Shown here piece after piece: positions 8,954 through 16,948 of a stretch of 49,982 bases of DNA. Within the stretch, counting starts at the first letter, position 1. Each line of letters starts with the position of its first letter. A model generated the notes under the pieces. It did not search any database. It worked only from the letters and a program-made list of their open reading frames with translations, and was not told the DNA's origin. This DNA is from Maribacter sp. (lineage in GTDB: Bacteria; Bacteroidota; Bacteroidia; Flavobacteriales; Flavobacteriaceae), in contig JAHDDL010000024.1 of the NCBI GenBank assembly GCA_020629415.1, positions 13,974 to 63,955 on the forward strand, read 5' to 3'. The position numbers were made by a program, and so were the translations under genes.

Positions 8954-9556
8954 ATGGATTTTAGAAGCATTGCCGAAGAAAGATATACGACCAAAAAATA
9001 CGATGCCACAAAGAAAATTTCCGATTCACAGATCGAAGATTTAAAGCATATATTAAAACTAAGTCCGTCTTCTATAAACAGCCAACCTTGGCTGTTCACC
9101 TTCGTATCTAACAAACAGATAAAAGACCAATTAGCCGACGCCTCATATTCCAATGCCTCTAAAATTAAAGATGCCAGCCATTTGGTAGTATTCAGCGTAT
9201 TGGACAATCTTGAAGAATTTGAAAAACGCGTTGAAGAAAATTTACATGAAGGTTCAATTAAATTTTACCAGCAAGTTGTAAAACCACAACCTGAAGAGAA
9301 AACTATAAATTGGCTGTCACAACAAGTATATATTACTTTAGGGTTCTTCTTGGCAGCATGCGCTACCATGAAAATAGATTCTACGCCAATGGAAGGTATA
9401 GAACCTAAGAAATATAAAGAAATTTTAAAAATTGAAAATCACAAAGTTCTCTTCTCCGTTGCTTTGGGCCACCGTCATTTAGAAGACAACACACAACCAA
9501 GCTTAGTCGGCAAATCTAGATTGGGCGCTGATGTAGTCATTCAATCCATTGATTAA
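8954..9556 (+). CDS. Nitroreductase family protein (NfsB/dihydropteridine reductase type)
   Basis: A 200-residue flavoprotein-type enzyme. The N-terminal RYTTKKYD followed by LSPSSINSQPW is the FMN-binding signature of oxygen-insensitive NAD(P)H nitroreductases (the family pattern is R-x-S/T-x-R/K-x-F/Y and SSxNxQPW). The hydrophobic helix LGFFLAACATMKIDSTPMEG and the closing VALGHR also fit. Such enzymes use FMN and NAD(P)H to reduce nitroaromatics, quinones or pteridines in the cytoplasm; the physiological substrate is unknown. Length is normal for the NfsB branch. It converges with the metallophosphoesterase gene with 12 bases between the stops. Confidence 0.88.
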   Translation: MDFRSIAEERYTTKKYDATKKISDSQIEDLKHILKLSPSSINSQPWLFTFVSNKQIKDQLADASYSNASKIKDASHLVVFSVLDNLEEFEKRVEENLHEGSIKFYQQVVKPQPEEKTINWLSQQVYITLGFFLAACATMKIDSTPMEGIEPKKYKEILKIENHKVLFSVALGHRHLEDNTQPSLVGKSRLGADVVIQSID

Positions 9557-9568
9557 TTCAGCATCACT

Positions 9569-10414
9569 TTAGACCTCTTTTAAAAGCTTAAAAACTGTAA
9601 TTTCTGGCCTAACATTAAAACGTACTTGTCGTAAACAGCCCAAAGCACGATTAATGTAAAGGGTTCTCCCATCTTTTAAATCTTTTATACCTGCATCATA
9701 ATTTTTGTTTTTAACAGGTAAAATAAGTGGTGGCAGAAAAGGTGGTTTAACCTGTCCGCCATGGGTATGACCAGAAAGTATCCAACCTTTAAAATTATTC
9801 CAAACGGGAAGATCACATACATCCGGATTATGACATAGGGTAATATTTGCTTTAGTGGGGTTATATTTTTCTATAGTCTTTTCTGGATAAAAATTACTTC
9901 CCCAAAAATCATCCATTCCTAAAAAATTGAGTCCGGCAATCTCTACCGCATCATTACGCAACATGGTTACCCCTACATCTTCTAAACTCTCTGTTATATT
10001 TTGTGCTACCGGTTCCTCTACAAAATCAATTCCGTAGTCATGATTACCCAATATCCCAATAGTACCCAAAGTACCTTTAACAACAAATTTTAACACCTCT
10101 CTTAATTGTGTTATTTGCTCATTGTCTTCATAGGTAACATAGTCGCCAGTATACACCACAAAATCTGGGCGTAACTCTTGAGCTTCTTTAAATGCATCTA
10201 TAATATATTGATAATCAAAAGAATTACCGATATGAACATCACTTATTTGCATTAGCGTTTTCCCAACTAGTGCATCTGGCAAATTCCTTAACGGCATTTT
10301 TAGATGCACAAATTGAATCCAAAACGGTTCTATCTGCCAACTATATAATCCTGTCAGTAAACCCAAACCCGCTAGCCACCGAAAAGACTTTTTTATAAAG
10401 CTTCTTCTTTTCAT
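9569..10414 (-). CDS. Membrane-anchored metallophosphoesterase (YkuE-like)
   Basis: A 281-residue calcineurin-like phosphoesterase. The metal-binding motifs appear in the usual order: D59-x-H61 (SDVHIG), D91 (TGDY), N124-H125 (GNHD), H195 (LCHNPD) and H216-x-H218 (SGHTHGGQ). The N terminus is MKRRSFIKKSFRWLAGLGLL, a basic stretch with twin arginines followed by a hydrophobic segment, so it is either anchored in the inner membrane or exported, possibly by Tat. YkuE-type relatives have been linked to cell-envelope metabolism, but the substrate here is unknown. It lies 15 bases after the amidase gene and is likely the last gene of the ftsY-DUF2911-amidase run. Confidence 0.88.
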   Translation of the reverse strand: MKRRSFIKKSFRWLAGLGLLTGLYSWQIEPFWIQFVHLKMPLRNLPDALVGKTLMQISDVHIGNSFDYQYIIDAFKEAQELRPDFVVYTGDYVTYEDNEQITQLREVLKFVVKGTLGTIGILGNHDYGIDFVEEPVAQNITESLEDVGVTMLRNDAVEIAGLNFLGMDDFWGSNFYPEKTIEKYNPTKANITLCHNPDVCDLPVWNNFKGWILSGHTHGGQVKPPFLPPLILPVKNKNYDAGIKDLKDGRTLYINRALGCLRQVRFNVRPEITVFKLLKEV

Positions 10415-10429
10415 TTTAAGCCATCAAAT

Positions 10430-12109
10430 TTAGTTTTGGTAGTCTTTTGGTAACACTCGGTTTGGAAACTTTTCTTCATAAGATTTACCTAATCTCAATA
10501 AATTTGCTTCTGAGAACTGTTTTCCTATAAATGTTAAACTAATTGGCTCACCAGATGTTTTATAACCCATTGGAACCGTTAAGGCCGGATATTTTGCAAC
10601 AGCTGCATAACCCGCATGATAATTATTTATGGACAATACGGCATCTAGCTTATATTTATCCAGCGCATTATCAAAGAATGTGCGTCCATTTTTTTCAAGA
10701 TTAGATTTTATCTCTTCTAACTCGGCAGTTGTGGTAGAATCATTAATTATCCCTTCAAACAAAGCTTGCCCATATGGAATTCTAAATAACGAATCTAAAT
10801 TATTGAATGATACCGCATCTGAAATTGAAGAAATTTTAACCAATTCAGGATTTGCATGTTGTTTAAGATAAGACTTTAAATCATTTCGCATATCTATATT
10901 CAAAATACTTAAAAAACCGTTCATAGCTACTTCTGGTGGAGTAAATTCAACTATTGTTGCGCCAGCTTCTTTTAATTCCTCTATGGTCTTTTTATAAATA
11001 CTATCGGTTTGCACCAACTCTTCAATTACACCTAATCTCATTTCAGAAAAAGGTGTTGCATGTAAGCCTGCCGATAAAATACCTGGATAATTTTCTTTTA
11101 CAGAGGCAGCATCCAACTCATCATATCCCAACATAGCAGATAATAAAATGGCATTGTCCTTTACATTCTTTGTCATAGGACCCGGAGTATCCAATGTACT
11201 GGAAATAGGCACAATACCCGATCTACTCAACAAACCAATGGTAGGTTTTAAACCAACTACGGAATTTTGGCTACTTGGCGATAAAATTGAACCTGAAGTT
11301 TCCGTACCTACGGCTGCCACTGCATAATTTGCAGCAACGGCCGTACCGCTACCCGAACTTGAACCTCCTGTCTCAAATACCTTACGCCCATACGGATTAA
11401 GCGTTTGGCCGCCATAGGCACTATAGCCCACGGGACAGCCCGAGCATAAAAAATAAGCCCACTCACTTAAGTTGACCTTACCTAAAATTAAAGCCCCATT
11501 CTTCTTCAATTGCCGAACTATAAATGAATCATCAACCTCATTATTCATTAAAGTAATTGAACCTGCAGTGGTTTTCATACCCAATGTATTTATGTTGTCC
11601 TTCAGTAAAATAGGCATACCATAAATAGGGTGTTGAGTCTGCGTTGCTACCCCTTTCTCATTCAGCCTATCTAACTCTCGCGCTTGTTCTACTACATCTT
11701 CATTTAAAGCTATGACCGTATTTAACGTAGTTGCATTATCCAACTCATATTTATAGATGCGATATAAATAAAAAAGTACTAGCTTTTCATATGTAAGGTT
11801 GCCTTCTTTAATATGTTTACGTATTGTAAAAATATCCTGCTCCAAGATCAAAGGGAGCAACTTCTGATACTCCGCTTCCGTTACCTTAGAAGTTTCTTCA
11901 TATAGCGGTAGAAACACTTCATTTTTATCTAAAATTTTAGATTGTATCAATTTGTACTGCATACGCCCATTTTCATGATCGGCATTAGCGGCAACCTCGG
12001 TAGAATCATTATACGGCATCCAAAGAACTACATTTTCATTAATAGTTTCTTGCTTGTTTTTACAAGCACTTAATATAATAATGACCAGTAATAAAACATG
12101 CTTTTTCAT
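10430..12109 (-). CDS. Amidase-signature family lipoprotein
   Basis: I start at the ATG whose A is at 12109, because it yields a lipoprotein signal (MKKHVLLLVIIILSAC, Cys16) and sits 4 bases after the DUF2911 stop; the longer frame to 12157 overlaps that gene. The 559-residue protein has a variable N-terminal region of about 120 residues, then an amidase-signature domain with the Ser-cisSer-Lys triad: K170 (PILLKDN), S250 in the Gly/Ser loop (GGSSSGSG) and nucleophile S274 (TETSGSI). The 24-residue distance between the serines equals that in FAAH. These enzymes hydrolyse amide or ester bonds; the substrate cannot be assigned. GatA is unlikely given the lipobox and context. Periplasmic or outer-membrane location inferred. 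Confidence 0.88.
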   Translation of the reverse strand: MKKHVLLLVIIILSACKNKQETINENVVLWMPYNDSTEVAANADHENGRMQYKLIQSKILDKNEVFLPLYEETSKVTEAEYQKLLPLILEQDIFTIRKHIKEGNLTYEKLVLFYLYRIYKYELDNATTLNTVIALNEDVVEQARELDRLNEKGVATQTQHPIYGMPILLKDNINTLGMKTTAGSITLMNNEVDDSFIVRQLKKNGALILGKVNLSEWAYFLCSGCPVGYSAYGGQTLNPYGRKVFETGGSSSGSGTAVAANYAVAAVGTETSGSILSPSSQNSVVGLKPTIGLLSRSGIVPISSTLDTPGPMTKNVKDNAILLSAMLGYDELDAASVKENYPGILSAGLHATPFSEMRLGVIEELVQTDSIYKKTIEELKEAGATIVEFTPPEVAMNGFLSILNIDMRNDLKSYLKQHANPELVKISSISDAVSFNNLDSLFRIPYGQALFEGIINDSTTTAELEEIKSNLEKNGRTFFDNALDKYKLDAVLSINNYHAGYAAVAKYPALTVPMGYKTSGEPISLTFIGKQFSEANLLRLGKSYEEKFPNRVLPKDYQN

Positions 12110-12113
12110 ACCA

Positions 12114-12995
12114 TTATCTATTTTTAGTTTGTAGTGCTTTCCAGCTATTAATATCATTTTTGTTCAAACGAACAAATTCATCTTTACCTTCCTTTTCAGC
12201 TAACTTCATTGAAATCTCAGATGCCTTTATAGCTTCTTTATACTTTTTTAAATCTGCCAATAATAAGGATTTAACTCTATGAAAGAAATAGGTATCCCCA
12301 TCCATTTTTATTGCCTTGTCAACAAAGCCAAGAGCTTCTTTAGCCTTCATACCCTGTTCTTGATAATATCTAGCAATTTCGTAATAGGTTTGTGCGGTGG
12401 GTTCAGTTGAAAGCATTTCATCTATTTGCTCTTGCATTATAGACTTAGTGTCAAATGTTAGTGGGATAGTAATCTGGGTTGTTCCCCAATTCAAATGCAT
12501 AGATGCACCGTTATGATTAATATTATCGAATGAAATTAGAAAGGTCTCTTGAAAATCTTTTTTATGAGAAGGAACAACTTTAATACGCAAAGCATCTTCT
12601 TCCGCATTATAATTTGACCTACCATCTCCCCAATGTGTTATATTTTTATGAAAAGTAATTTCCCACAGGTCTTCTTCAGGAAAAGCGTACAAAGCATAGG
12701 TACCTTTGGGCAATGTTTTACCATCTATTATAACAGCTGTACTAAAAGATATTTTAGTAGATTCATTGGCACCAACCCTCCAGATACGACCATTAGGAAC
12801 TAGCCCAGGTTCACCGTTGGGTTGATTTCCGAACAGGATTCGTCCTTTTGCAGATGGTCTTGAATATGCTATTGTAATTTTAGAGAGTCCGACGTGTTGT
12901 TCGATCTTGGAGAACGGACTGGCTTTTGGGTGGTTCATTTGCCCCCAACTCAGTTTACATAATAAAAGAGGAAAAATGAACCAGCCGTATTTCAA
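12114..12995 (-). CDS. DUF2911 domain-containing secreted protein
   Basis: A 293-residue protein with a signal peptide ending SWGQ, then a DUF2911 domain over roughly residues 25-180 (SKIEQHVGLSKITIAYSRPS, GRIWRVGANESTKISFST, LPKGTYALYAFP are characteristic) and a helical TPR-like tail. Function unknown; these proteins are common and secreted in Bacteroidota. The start is a TTG at 12995: no ATG occurs before the mature part, and an in-frame stop lies just upstream at 13005-13007. It starts 2 bases after the ftsY stop, so translation is probably coupled to ftsY, and the amidase follows 4 bases downstream. Confidence 0.85.
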   Translation of the reverse strand: MKYGWFIFPLLLCKLSWGQMNHPKASPFSKIEQHVGLSKITIAYSRPSAKGRILFGNQPNGEPGLVPNGRIWRVGANESTKISFSTAVIIDGKTLPKGTYALYAFPEEDLWEITFHKNITHWGDGRSNYNAEEDALRIKVVPSHKKDFQETFLISFDNINHNGASMHLNWGTTQITIPLTFDTKSIMQEQIDEMLSTEPTAQTYYEIARYYQEQGMKAKEALGFVDKAIKMDGDTYFFHRVKSLLLADLKKYKEAIKASEISMKLAEKEGKDEFVRLNKNDINSWKALQTKNR

Positions 12996-12997
12996 TT

Positions 12998-13954
12998 TTA
13001 AATTTTAAAGAATGAATCTACAAATTCGTACTTATTGAATGCTTGCAAATCTTCAATACCTTCCCCTACACCAATATACTTCACCGGTATCTTAAATTGA
13101 TCGGATATACCGATAACCACACCACCTTTTGCCGTACCATCTAATTTGGTAATTGCCAATGCAGTTACCTCTGTTGCTTTTGTAAATTGTTTTGCCTGCT
13201 CAAATGCATTTTGTCCCGTAGAACCATCTAGCACCAACAATACTTCATGTGGCGTATCTTCAACTACTTTTTGCATAACACGTTTAACCTTGGTCAACTC
13301 ATTCATTAAGTTGATTTTATTATGTAAACGCCCGGCAGTATCTATGATAACCACATCTGCATCTTGGGTAACGGCAGAACTTAAGGTATCAAAAGCAACA
13401 GAAGCGGGATCACTACCCATTTGCTGTTTTACAATAGGTACATCTACCCTATCTGCCCATACCTGTAACTGATCAATAGCAGCTGCCCTAAAAGTATCCG
13501 CAGCACCTAATACTACTTTTAAACCTTGGTTTTTAAACCTATGTGCCAGCTTACCAATAGTGGTGGTTTTACCAACACCATTTACACCAACTACCATAAT
13601 TACATATGGTTTTTTATCTTTTGGTATTTGAATATCGCCTGTTTCGCTGTCGTTAGTCTCAGAAAGAAGACCTGCTATTTCAGCTCTTAAAATAGAATTT
13701 AGCTCATCTGTACCTACATACTTGTCACGAGCAACCCTTGCTTCTATTCTTTCTATAATCTTTAATGTAGTATCTACACCAACATCTGAAGAAACCAGTA
13801 CCTCTTCAAGATTATCCAATACGTCATCATCTACTTTAGACTTACCGGCAACTGCCTTTCCTAACTTAGAAAAAAAGCTAGTTTTTGTTTTTTCCAAACC
13901 TTTATCCAAGGTTTCCTTTTTCTGAGAAGAAAATATTTTTTTAAATAAGCTCAT
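12998..13954 (-). CDS. ftsY: Signal recognition particle receptor FtsY
   Basis: A 318-residue SRP-family GTPase. It lacks the long acidic A domain seen in E. coli and has only a short basic N terminus (MSLFKKIFSSQKK) and the helical N domain (about 40-100). The G domain shows P-loop GVNGVGKT (123-130), DTFRAAAIDQL, DTAGR (205-209), TKLD (269-272) and a C-terminal GVGEGIEDL motif. FtsY docks SRP-ribosome complexes at the inner membrane for cotranslational insertion. In Bacteroidota this gene usually follows rpmB-rpmG-DUF4295, as it does here. A terminator separates it from DUF4295, so it may have its own promoter in the tail of that terminator. Confidence 0.96.
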   Translation of the reverse strand: MSLFKKIFSSQKKETLDKGLEKTKTSFFSKLGKAVAGKSKVDDDVLDNLEEVLVSSDVGVDTTLKIIERIEARVARDKYVGTDELNSILRAEIAGLLSETNDSETGDIQIPKDKKPYVIMVVGVNGVGKTTTIGKLAHRFKNQGLKVVLGAADTFRAAAIDQLQVWADRVDVPIVKQQMGSDPASVAFDTLSSAVTQDADVVIIDTAGRLHNKINLMNELTKVKRVMQKVVEDTPHEVLLVLDGSTGQNAFEQAKQFTKATEVTALAITKLDGTAKGGVVIGISDQFKIPVKYIGVGEGIEDLQAFNKYEFVDSFFKI

Positions 13955-13973
13955 TGTTTATCCTATGGTTATT

Positions 13974-13981
13974 CAAATATA
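13974..13981 (-). promoter_or_regulatory. Putative -7 element of ftsY inside the preceding terminator tail
   Basis: The minus strand reads TATATTTG, a perfect TAnnTTTG match, 19 bases upstream of the ftsY ATG. The region where a -33 box would lie is occupied by the T-tract and hairpin of the DUF4295 terminator, and no TTG is seen. Confidence 0.4.
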
Positions 13982-14015
13982 AAAATTAAAAAGCCCCTTT
14001 CGTAGGAAAGGGGCT
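13981..14015 (-). terminator. Intrinsic terminator of the rpmB-rpmG-DUF4295 operon
   Basis: A perfect 10-bp GC-rich stem (13992-14001 with 14006-14015, AGCCCCTTTC/GAAAGGGGCT) with a 4-base loop is followed on the minus strand by a T-rich tail. It sits 25 bases past the DUF4295 stop. Confidence 0.85.
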
Positions 14016-14040
14016 CAATAACTACTAAAAGTTATATTTC

Positions 14041-14193
14041 TTATTTCTTGGCAATCCAAGCATCTACCAATTCTGGTGGCATTACTTGTTCTACAAAAAC
14101 GTAAGCACCTGATTTTGGTGACTTAACCATTTTTATAGCTTTTGTCAATCTTTTAGAACTTGTCTGTAAACTTGCTACGGTCTTCTTAGCCAT
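14041..14193 (-). CDS. DUF4295 domain-containing protein, 50 residues (likely ribosome-associated)
   Basis: A short gene of 51 codons. The product starts MAKKTVASLQTSSKRLTKAI, continues through MVKSPKSGAYVFVEQVM and ends DAWIAKK; it is very basic at the N terminus. This matches the DUF4295 family, which sits downstream of rpmG in Bacteroidota. A Bacteroidota-specific large-subunit protein named bL38 was described in the Flavobacterium johnsoniae ribosome; from memory DUF4295 is the likely match, but I cannot confirm this here. The gene lies 36 bases after rpmG and is followed by the operon's terminator, so it is expressed with L28 and L33. Confidence 0.88.
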   Translation of the reverse strand: MAKKTVASLQTSSKRLTKAIKMVKSPKSGAYVFVEQVMPPELVDAWIAKK

Positions 14194-14229
14194 GACTTAT
14201 ATTATTTTGTGATTCTCTAAAATGAAAAT

Positions 14230-14412
14230 CTATTTAATTTCTTTATGAACGGTCATTCTCTTAAGAATAGGATTGAATTTTTTAATTTCCAATCTCTCAG
14301 GAGTGTTCTTCTTATTTTTGGTAGTGATATATCTTGAAGTACCTGGTTGACCAGATTCTTTATGCTCAGTGCATTCTAATATAACTTGTATTCTATTACC
14401 TTTCTTTGCCAT
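14230..14412 (-). CDS. rpmG: 50S ribosomal protein L33
   Basis: A 60-residue basic protein with the L33 pattern ([39 protein letters not shown]). The CxxC pairs of zinc-binding L33 forms are absent: only one Cys is visible, so this is a zinc-free version. It lies between rpmB (21 bases upstream) and DUF4295. Its usual role is in the large ribosomal subunit near the E site. Confidence 0.96.
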   Translation of the reverse strand: MAKKGNRIQVILECTEHKESGQPGTSRYITTKNKKNTPERLEIKKFNPILKRMTVHKEIK

Positions 14413-14433
14413 CGTATCGCTCTATTTTCCAGA

Positions 14434-14673
14434 TTACTTAATAACTAATCCTTTTGCTTTTGCTTCTTTTAAAACAGCAGATATACCTTTCTTATTGATA
14501 CTTTTTAAAGCTCTTGCAGAAACTTTAAGTGTTATCCAACGGTCTTCTTCTGGAATGTAAAAACGTTTTTTAGAAAGATTTACATCAAATCTTCTTCTAG
14601 TTTTATTAATGGAAAACGAAACATTGTTCCCAAACATCGCCTTCTTACCCGTAATTTCACAAACTTTTGACAT
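14434..14673 (-). CDS. rpmB: 50S ribosomal protein L28
   Basis: A 79-residue protein with the L28 signature: MSKVCEITGKKAMFGNNVSFS, then NKTRRRFDVNLSKKRFYIPEE and the C-terminal VSARALKSINKKGI. First gene of the rpmB-rpmG-DUF4295 operon, with a good promoter match 30 bases upstream. Confidence 0.96.
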   Translation of the reverse strand: MSKVCEITGKKAMFGNNVSFSINKTRRRFDVNLSKKRFYIPEEDRWITLKVSARALKSINKKGISAVLKEAKAKGLVIK

Positions 14674-14702
14674 CGTGCTGACTTTTTCTTTTAAACAGGG
14701 TG

Positions 14703-14730
14703 CAAATTTATATCTTTTTTATCGATCCAA
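14703..14730 (-). promoter_or_regulatory. Promoter of the rpmB-rpmG-DUF4295 operon
   Basis: On the minus strand TTG (14730-14728), 17 bases, then TAAATTTG (14710-14703) gives both the -33 and -7 elements of the Bacteroidota promoter with an exact -7 match. It is the best-formed promoter in the window and lies 29 bases upstream of the rpmB ATG. Confidence 0.65.
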
Positions 14731-14742
14731 CAACAATAAAGA

Positions 14743-15993
14743 TCACATTTTTAAAATTTCTTTTTGAAGGAGCTCAAAAGCCTTATTTACAGACTTTTCC
14801 ACAACCCTCTCGCGGGTGCTTCCCATTTGAAATTCTTGCACATAAGTAGACACTGGACCATTGATAGCGATAAATACCGTTCCTACATCTGCGTCTGAAT
14901 CTCCTTTTGAAGGTCCTGCGTTACCAGTAGTAGCTATTGCAAAGTCGGTTTTCATTAAATCTTTTGCCCCTTTTGCCATTGCCAAAGCAACTTCTGCACT
15001 TACCACAGAATGCTCATCCACAATATTCTTGGGCACATTTAACACATTGATCTTGGCCTCTGTAGCATAACTGACCACACTGCCTTTAAAATATTTGGAT
15101 GCACCAGGTATAGAGGTTATTTTTTCTGCAATTTTACCACCGGTAAAACTCTCCGCAGTGGACAAAGTCAAATTTTTATCGGTCAACAATTTTGCAACGG
15201 TCTCCTCTATACTTTCATCATCCTCCAATCCAAAAACAATATCGCTTATTAATGGATGTAATTTTTCAATTTCGTTGTTTATAGCAGACTCAAGCTCATC
15301 ATAATCCGGTCCTTTACCGGACAAACGCAATCTTACCTTACCCAGATTAGGTAAATAGGCCAACTTAATGTTTGAAGGCAATGCATCTTCCCAAGCCTCT
15401 ATACGTTTGGCAATAGCACTTTCCCCCATACCATAGGTCACTACGGTTTTATGGATAATATGTGGTCTTTTATAATAAGCCGCCAATTTAGGAATTACAG
15501 ATTCTTTCATTAGGTGCTTCATTTCAAAAGGCACACCGGGCATTGAAACAAACGTTACTTCATTATGTCTTATTAACATACCGGGCGCAGTACCATTGGC
15601 ATTATGCAAAACCTCTGCCTTGCTTGGCACCAAGGCCTGCATTCTATTGATATCAGAAATAGGGGTGTTACTTATATATTTGGCGAACAATTCTTCTACA
15701 TGCGCCAATACCTCTGCATTCTCTACAAGTTCATCATTAAAGAACTCACATAAGGTATGCTTGGTAATATCATCTTTTGTAGGTCCTAGACCGCCTGTAA
15801 TTATAACGATATCTACACGTTCTAACGCATCTTTAAAAGCATTTAATAAATGTGTACGTTCATCTTGTATAGAGGTGATTTGATAAACTGAAACACCGAT
15901 CTTATTCAGTTCCTTACCAATAAATGCGGAGTTGGTATCTATAACTTGACCAATGAGAATTTCATCGCCAATAGTAATTATTTCAGCAAGCAT
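14743..15993 (-). CDS. cinA: CinA family protein (nicotinamide-nucleotide amidohydrolase/competence-damage protein)
   Basis: A 416-residue two-domain protein. The N-terminal half is a COG1058/MoCF-like domain ([31 protein letters not shown]). The C-terminal part, from about residue 255, is a PncC domain with [16 protein letters not shown] and [13 protein letters not shown]. The family hydrolyses NMN and ADP-ribose-type pyrophosphates in NAD salvage; the name comes from association with competence in other bacteria. The ATG overlaps the stop of the Hpt gene by one base (TAATG), so its translation is probably coupled to that gene. Length is normal. Confidence 0.93.
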   Translation of the reverse strand: MLAEIITIGDEILIGQVIDTNSAFIGKELNKIGVSVYQITSIQDERTHLLNAFKDALERVDIVIITGGLGPTKDDITKHTLCEFFNDELVENAEVLAHVEELFAKYISNTPISDINRMQALVPSKAEVLHNANGTAPGMLIRHNEVTFVSMPGVPFEMKHLMKESVIPKLAAYYKRPHIIHKTVVTYGMGESAIAKRIEAWEDALPSNIKLAYLPNLGKVRLRLSGKGPDYDELESAINNEIEKLHPLISDIVFGLEDDESIEETVAKLLTDKNLTLSTAESFTGGKIAEKITSIPGASKYFKGSVVSYATEAKINVLNVPKNIVDEHSVVSAEVALAMAKGAKDLMKTDFAIATTGNAGPSKGDSDADVGTVFIAINGPVSTYVQEFQMGSTRERVVEKSVNKAFELLQKEILKM

Positions 15994-16331
15994 TATAACT
16001 GAAAGTCATTTTTTAATTCTGCCACCACTTGATTTATATCTGTCTTTAGCATTGGAAATCTTTTCTCGATCTCTGCCATATTGGCCTCTTGCTTTCCCAA
16101 GGTTTCTAATTCTAGGGCTATAGCACGAGTTTGCTCCATTCCCAACAAATCTACATTTGGTTTTATTTTATGTGCAAGTTTGTACACTTGATCATGGTCT
16201 TTTTCTTGAAGTGCTTTTTCCAAAGCTTCCAAATCTTCGGGTACTTCTTCCAAAAAAACAGAAATAACAGAATTTATAAAATCCTGATCCCCCTCTGCCA
16301 TCTCGTTAATCTTATCCAGGTTATAAATCAT
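15993..16331 (-). CDS. Hpt (histidine phosphotransfer) domain protein
   Basis: A 112-residue all-helical protein with the phosphotransfer motif [17 protein letters not shown]54 is the predicted phosphorylated histidine. Free-standing Hpt proteins relay phosphate between a hybrid sensor kinase and a response regulator; neither partner is encoded nearby. The start overlaps the FAH-family gene stop by one base, and the stop overlaps the cinA start by one base, so it is embedded in a translationally coupled trio. The position suggests constant co-expression with cinA but does not reveal the pathway. Cytoplasmic. Confidence 0.85.
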   Translation of the reverse strand: MIYNLDKINEMAEGDQDFINSVISVFLEEVPEDLEALEKALQEKDHDQVYKLAHKIKPNVDLLGMEQTRAIALELETLGKQEANMAEIEKRFPMLKTDINQVVAELKNDFQL

Positions 16332-16942
16332 TATTTAATTTTTAAGGTAAAAAGCTCTTTATCTTCCAAACTACCCGTAAGATAGTCATTTGGACTTATT
16401 TTGCCAACACCTGCAGGTGTTCCGGTAAAGATAATATCGCCTTTTTTTAACATAAAGAACGTTGAAACATAGGCAATTATTTCATCTATCTTCCAAAGCA
16501 TAAAACTTGTATTGCCGTCTTGAACAACTTCGCCGTTCTTTAGCAACTTAAAATTAAGGTCATTAACATCTTTAAATTCAGTTTTAGGTAGCCACTCTCC
16601 AATTACCGCCGCACCGTCAAAACCCTTGGCTTTCTCCCAAGGCAACCCTTTTTCTTTTAATTTAGATTGTAAATCTCTTGCCGTAAAATCAATTCCCAGT
16701 CCCACTTCATCATAATATGTAGGCGCAAATTCTTTACTGATATGCTTACCAACTTTTTTGATTTTCACCAAGACCTCAACTTCATAATGCACATTATCCG
16801 AAAATTCTGGAATATAAAAATCTTGCTGTTTTGGCAATACCGAAGAATCTGGCTTTATAAATACAACAGGTTCTTCTGGTCTTTCGTTCTTAAGCTCATC
16901 AATATGTGCTGCGTAATTTCTACCTATACATATAATTTTCAT
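16331..16942 (-). CDS. Fumarylacetoacetate hydrolase (FAH) family protein
   Basis: From the ATG at 16942 the protein is 203 residues and begins MKIICIGRNYAAH, the standard N terminus of the short FAH subfamily; a GTG six bases earlier is a possible alternative. The metal-binding set is visible: E54 and E56 in HYEVEV and D85 in GIDFTARDLQ, plus the SFMLWKI and FTGTPAGVG motifs. Enzymes of this group include acylpyruvate hydrolases and oxaloacetate tautomerases/decarboxylases that need Mg2+ or Mn2+. The true substrate cannot be chosen from sequence. The stop overlaps the start of the Hpt gene by one base. Confidence 0.88.
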   Translation of the reverse strand: MKIICIGRNYAAHIDELKNERPEEPVVFIKPDSSVLPKQQDFYIPEFSDNVHYEVEVLVKIKKVGKHISKEFAPTYYDEVGLGIDFTARDLQSKLKEKGLPWEKAKGFDGAAVIGEWLPKTEFKDVNDLNFKLLKNGEVVQDGNTSFMLWKIDEIIAYVSTFFMLKKGDIIFTGTPAGVGKISPNDYLTGSLEDKELFTLKIK

Positions 16943-16948
16943 CGGCAC

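Noticed and set aside
13146..13472. 108-residue plus-strand frame opposite ftsY
   Set aside because: It lies wholly within the strongly conserved GTPase domain of ftsY and its translation has no recognisable features.
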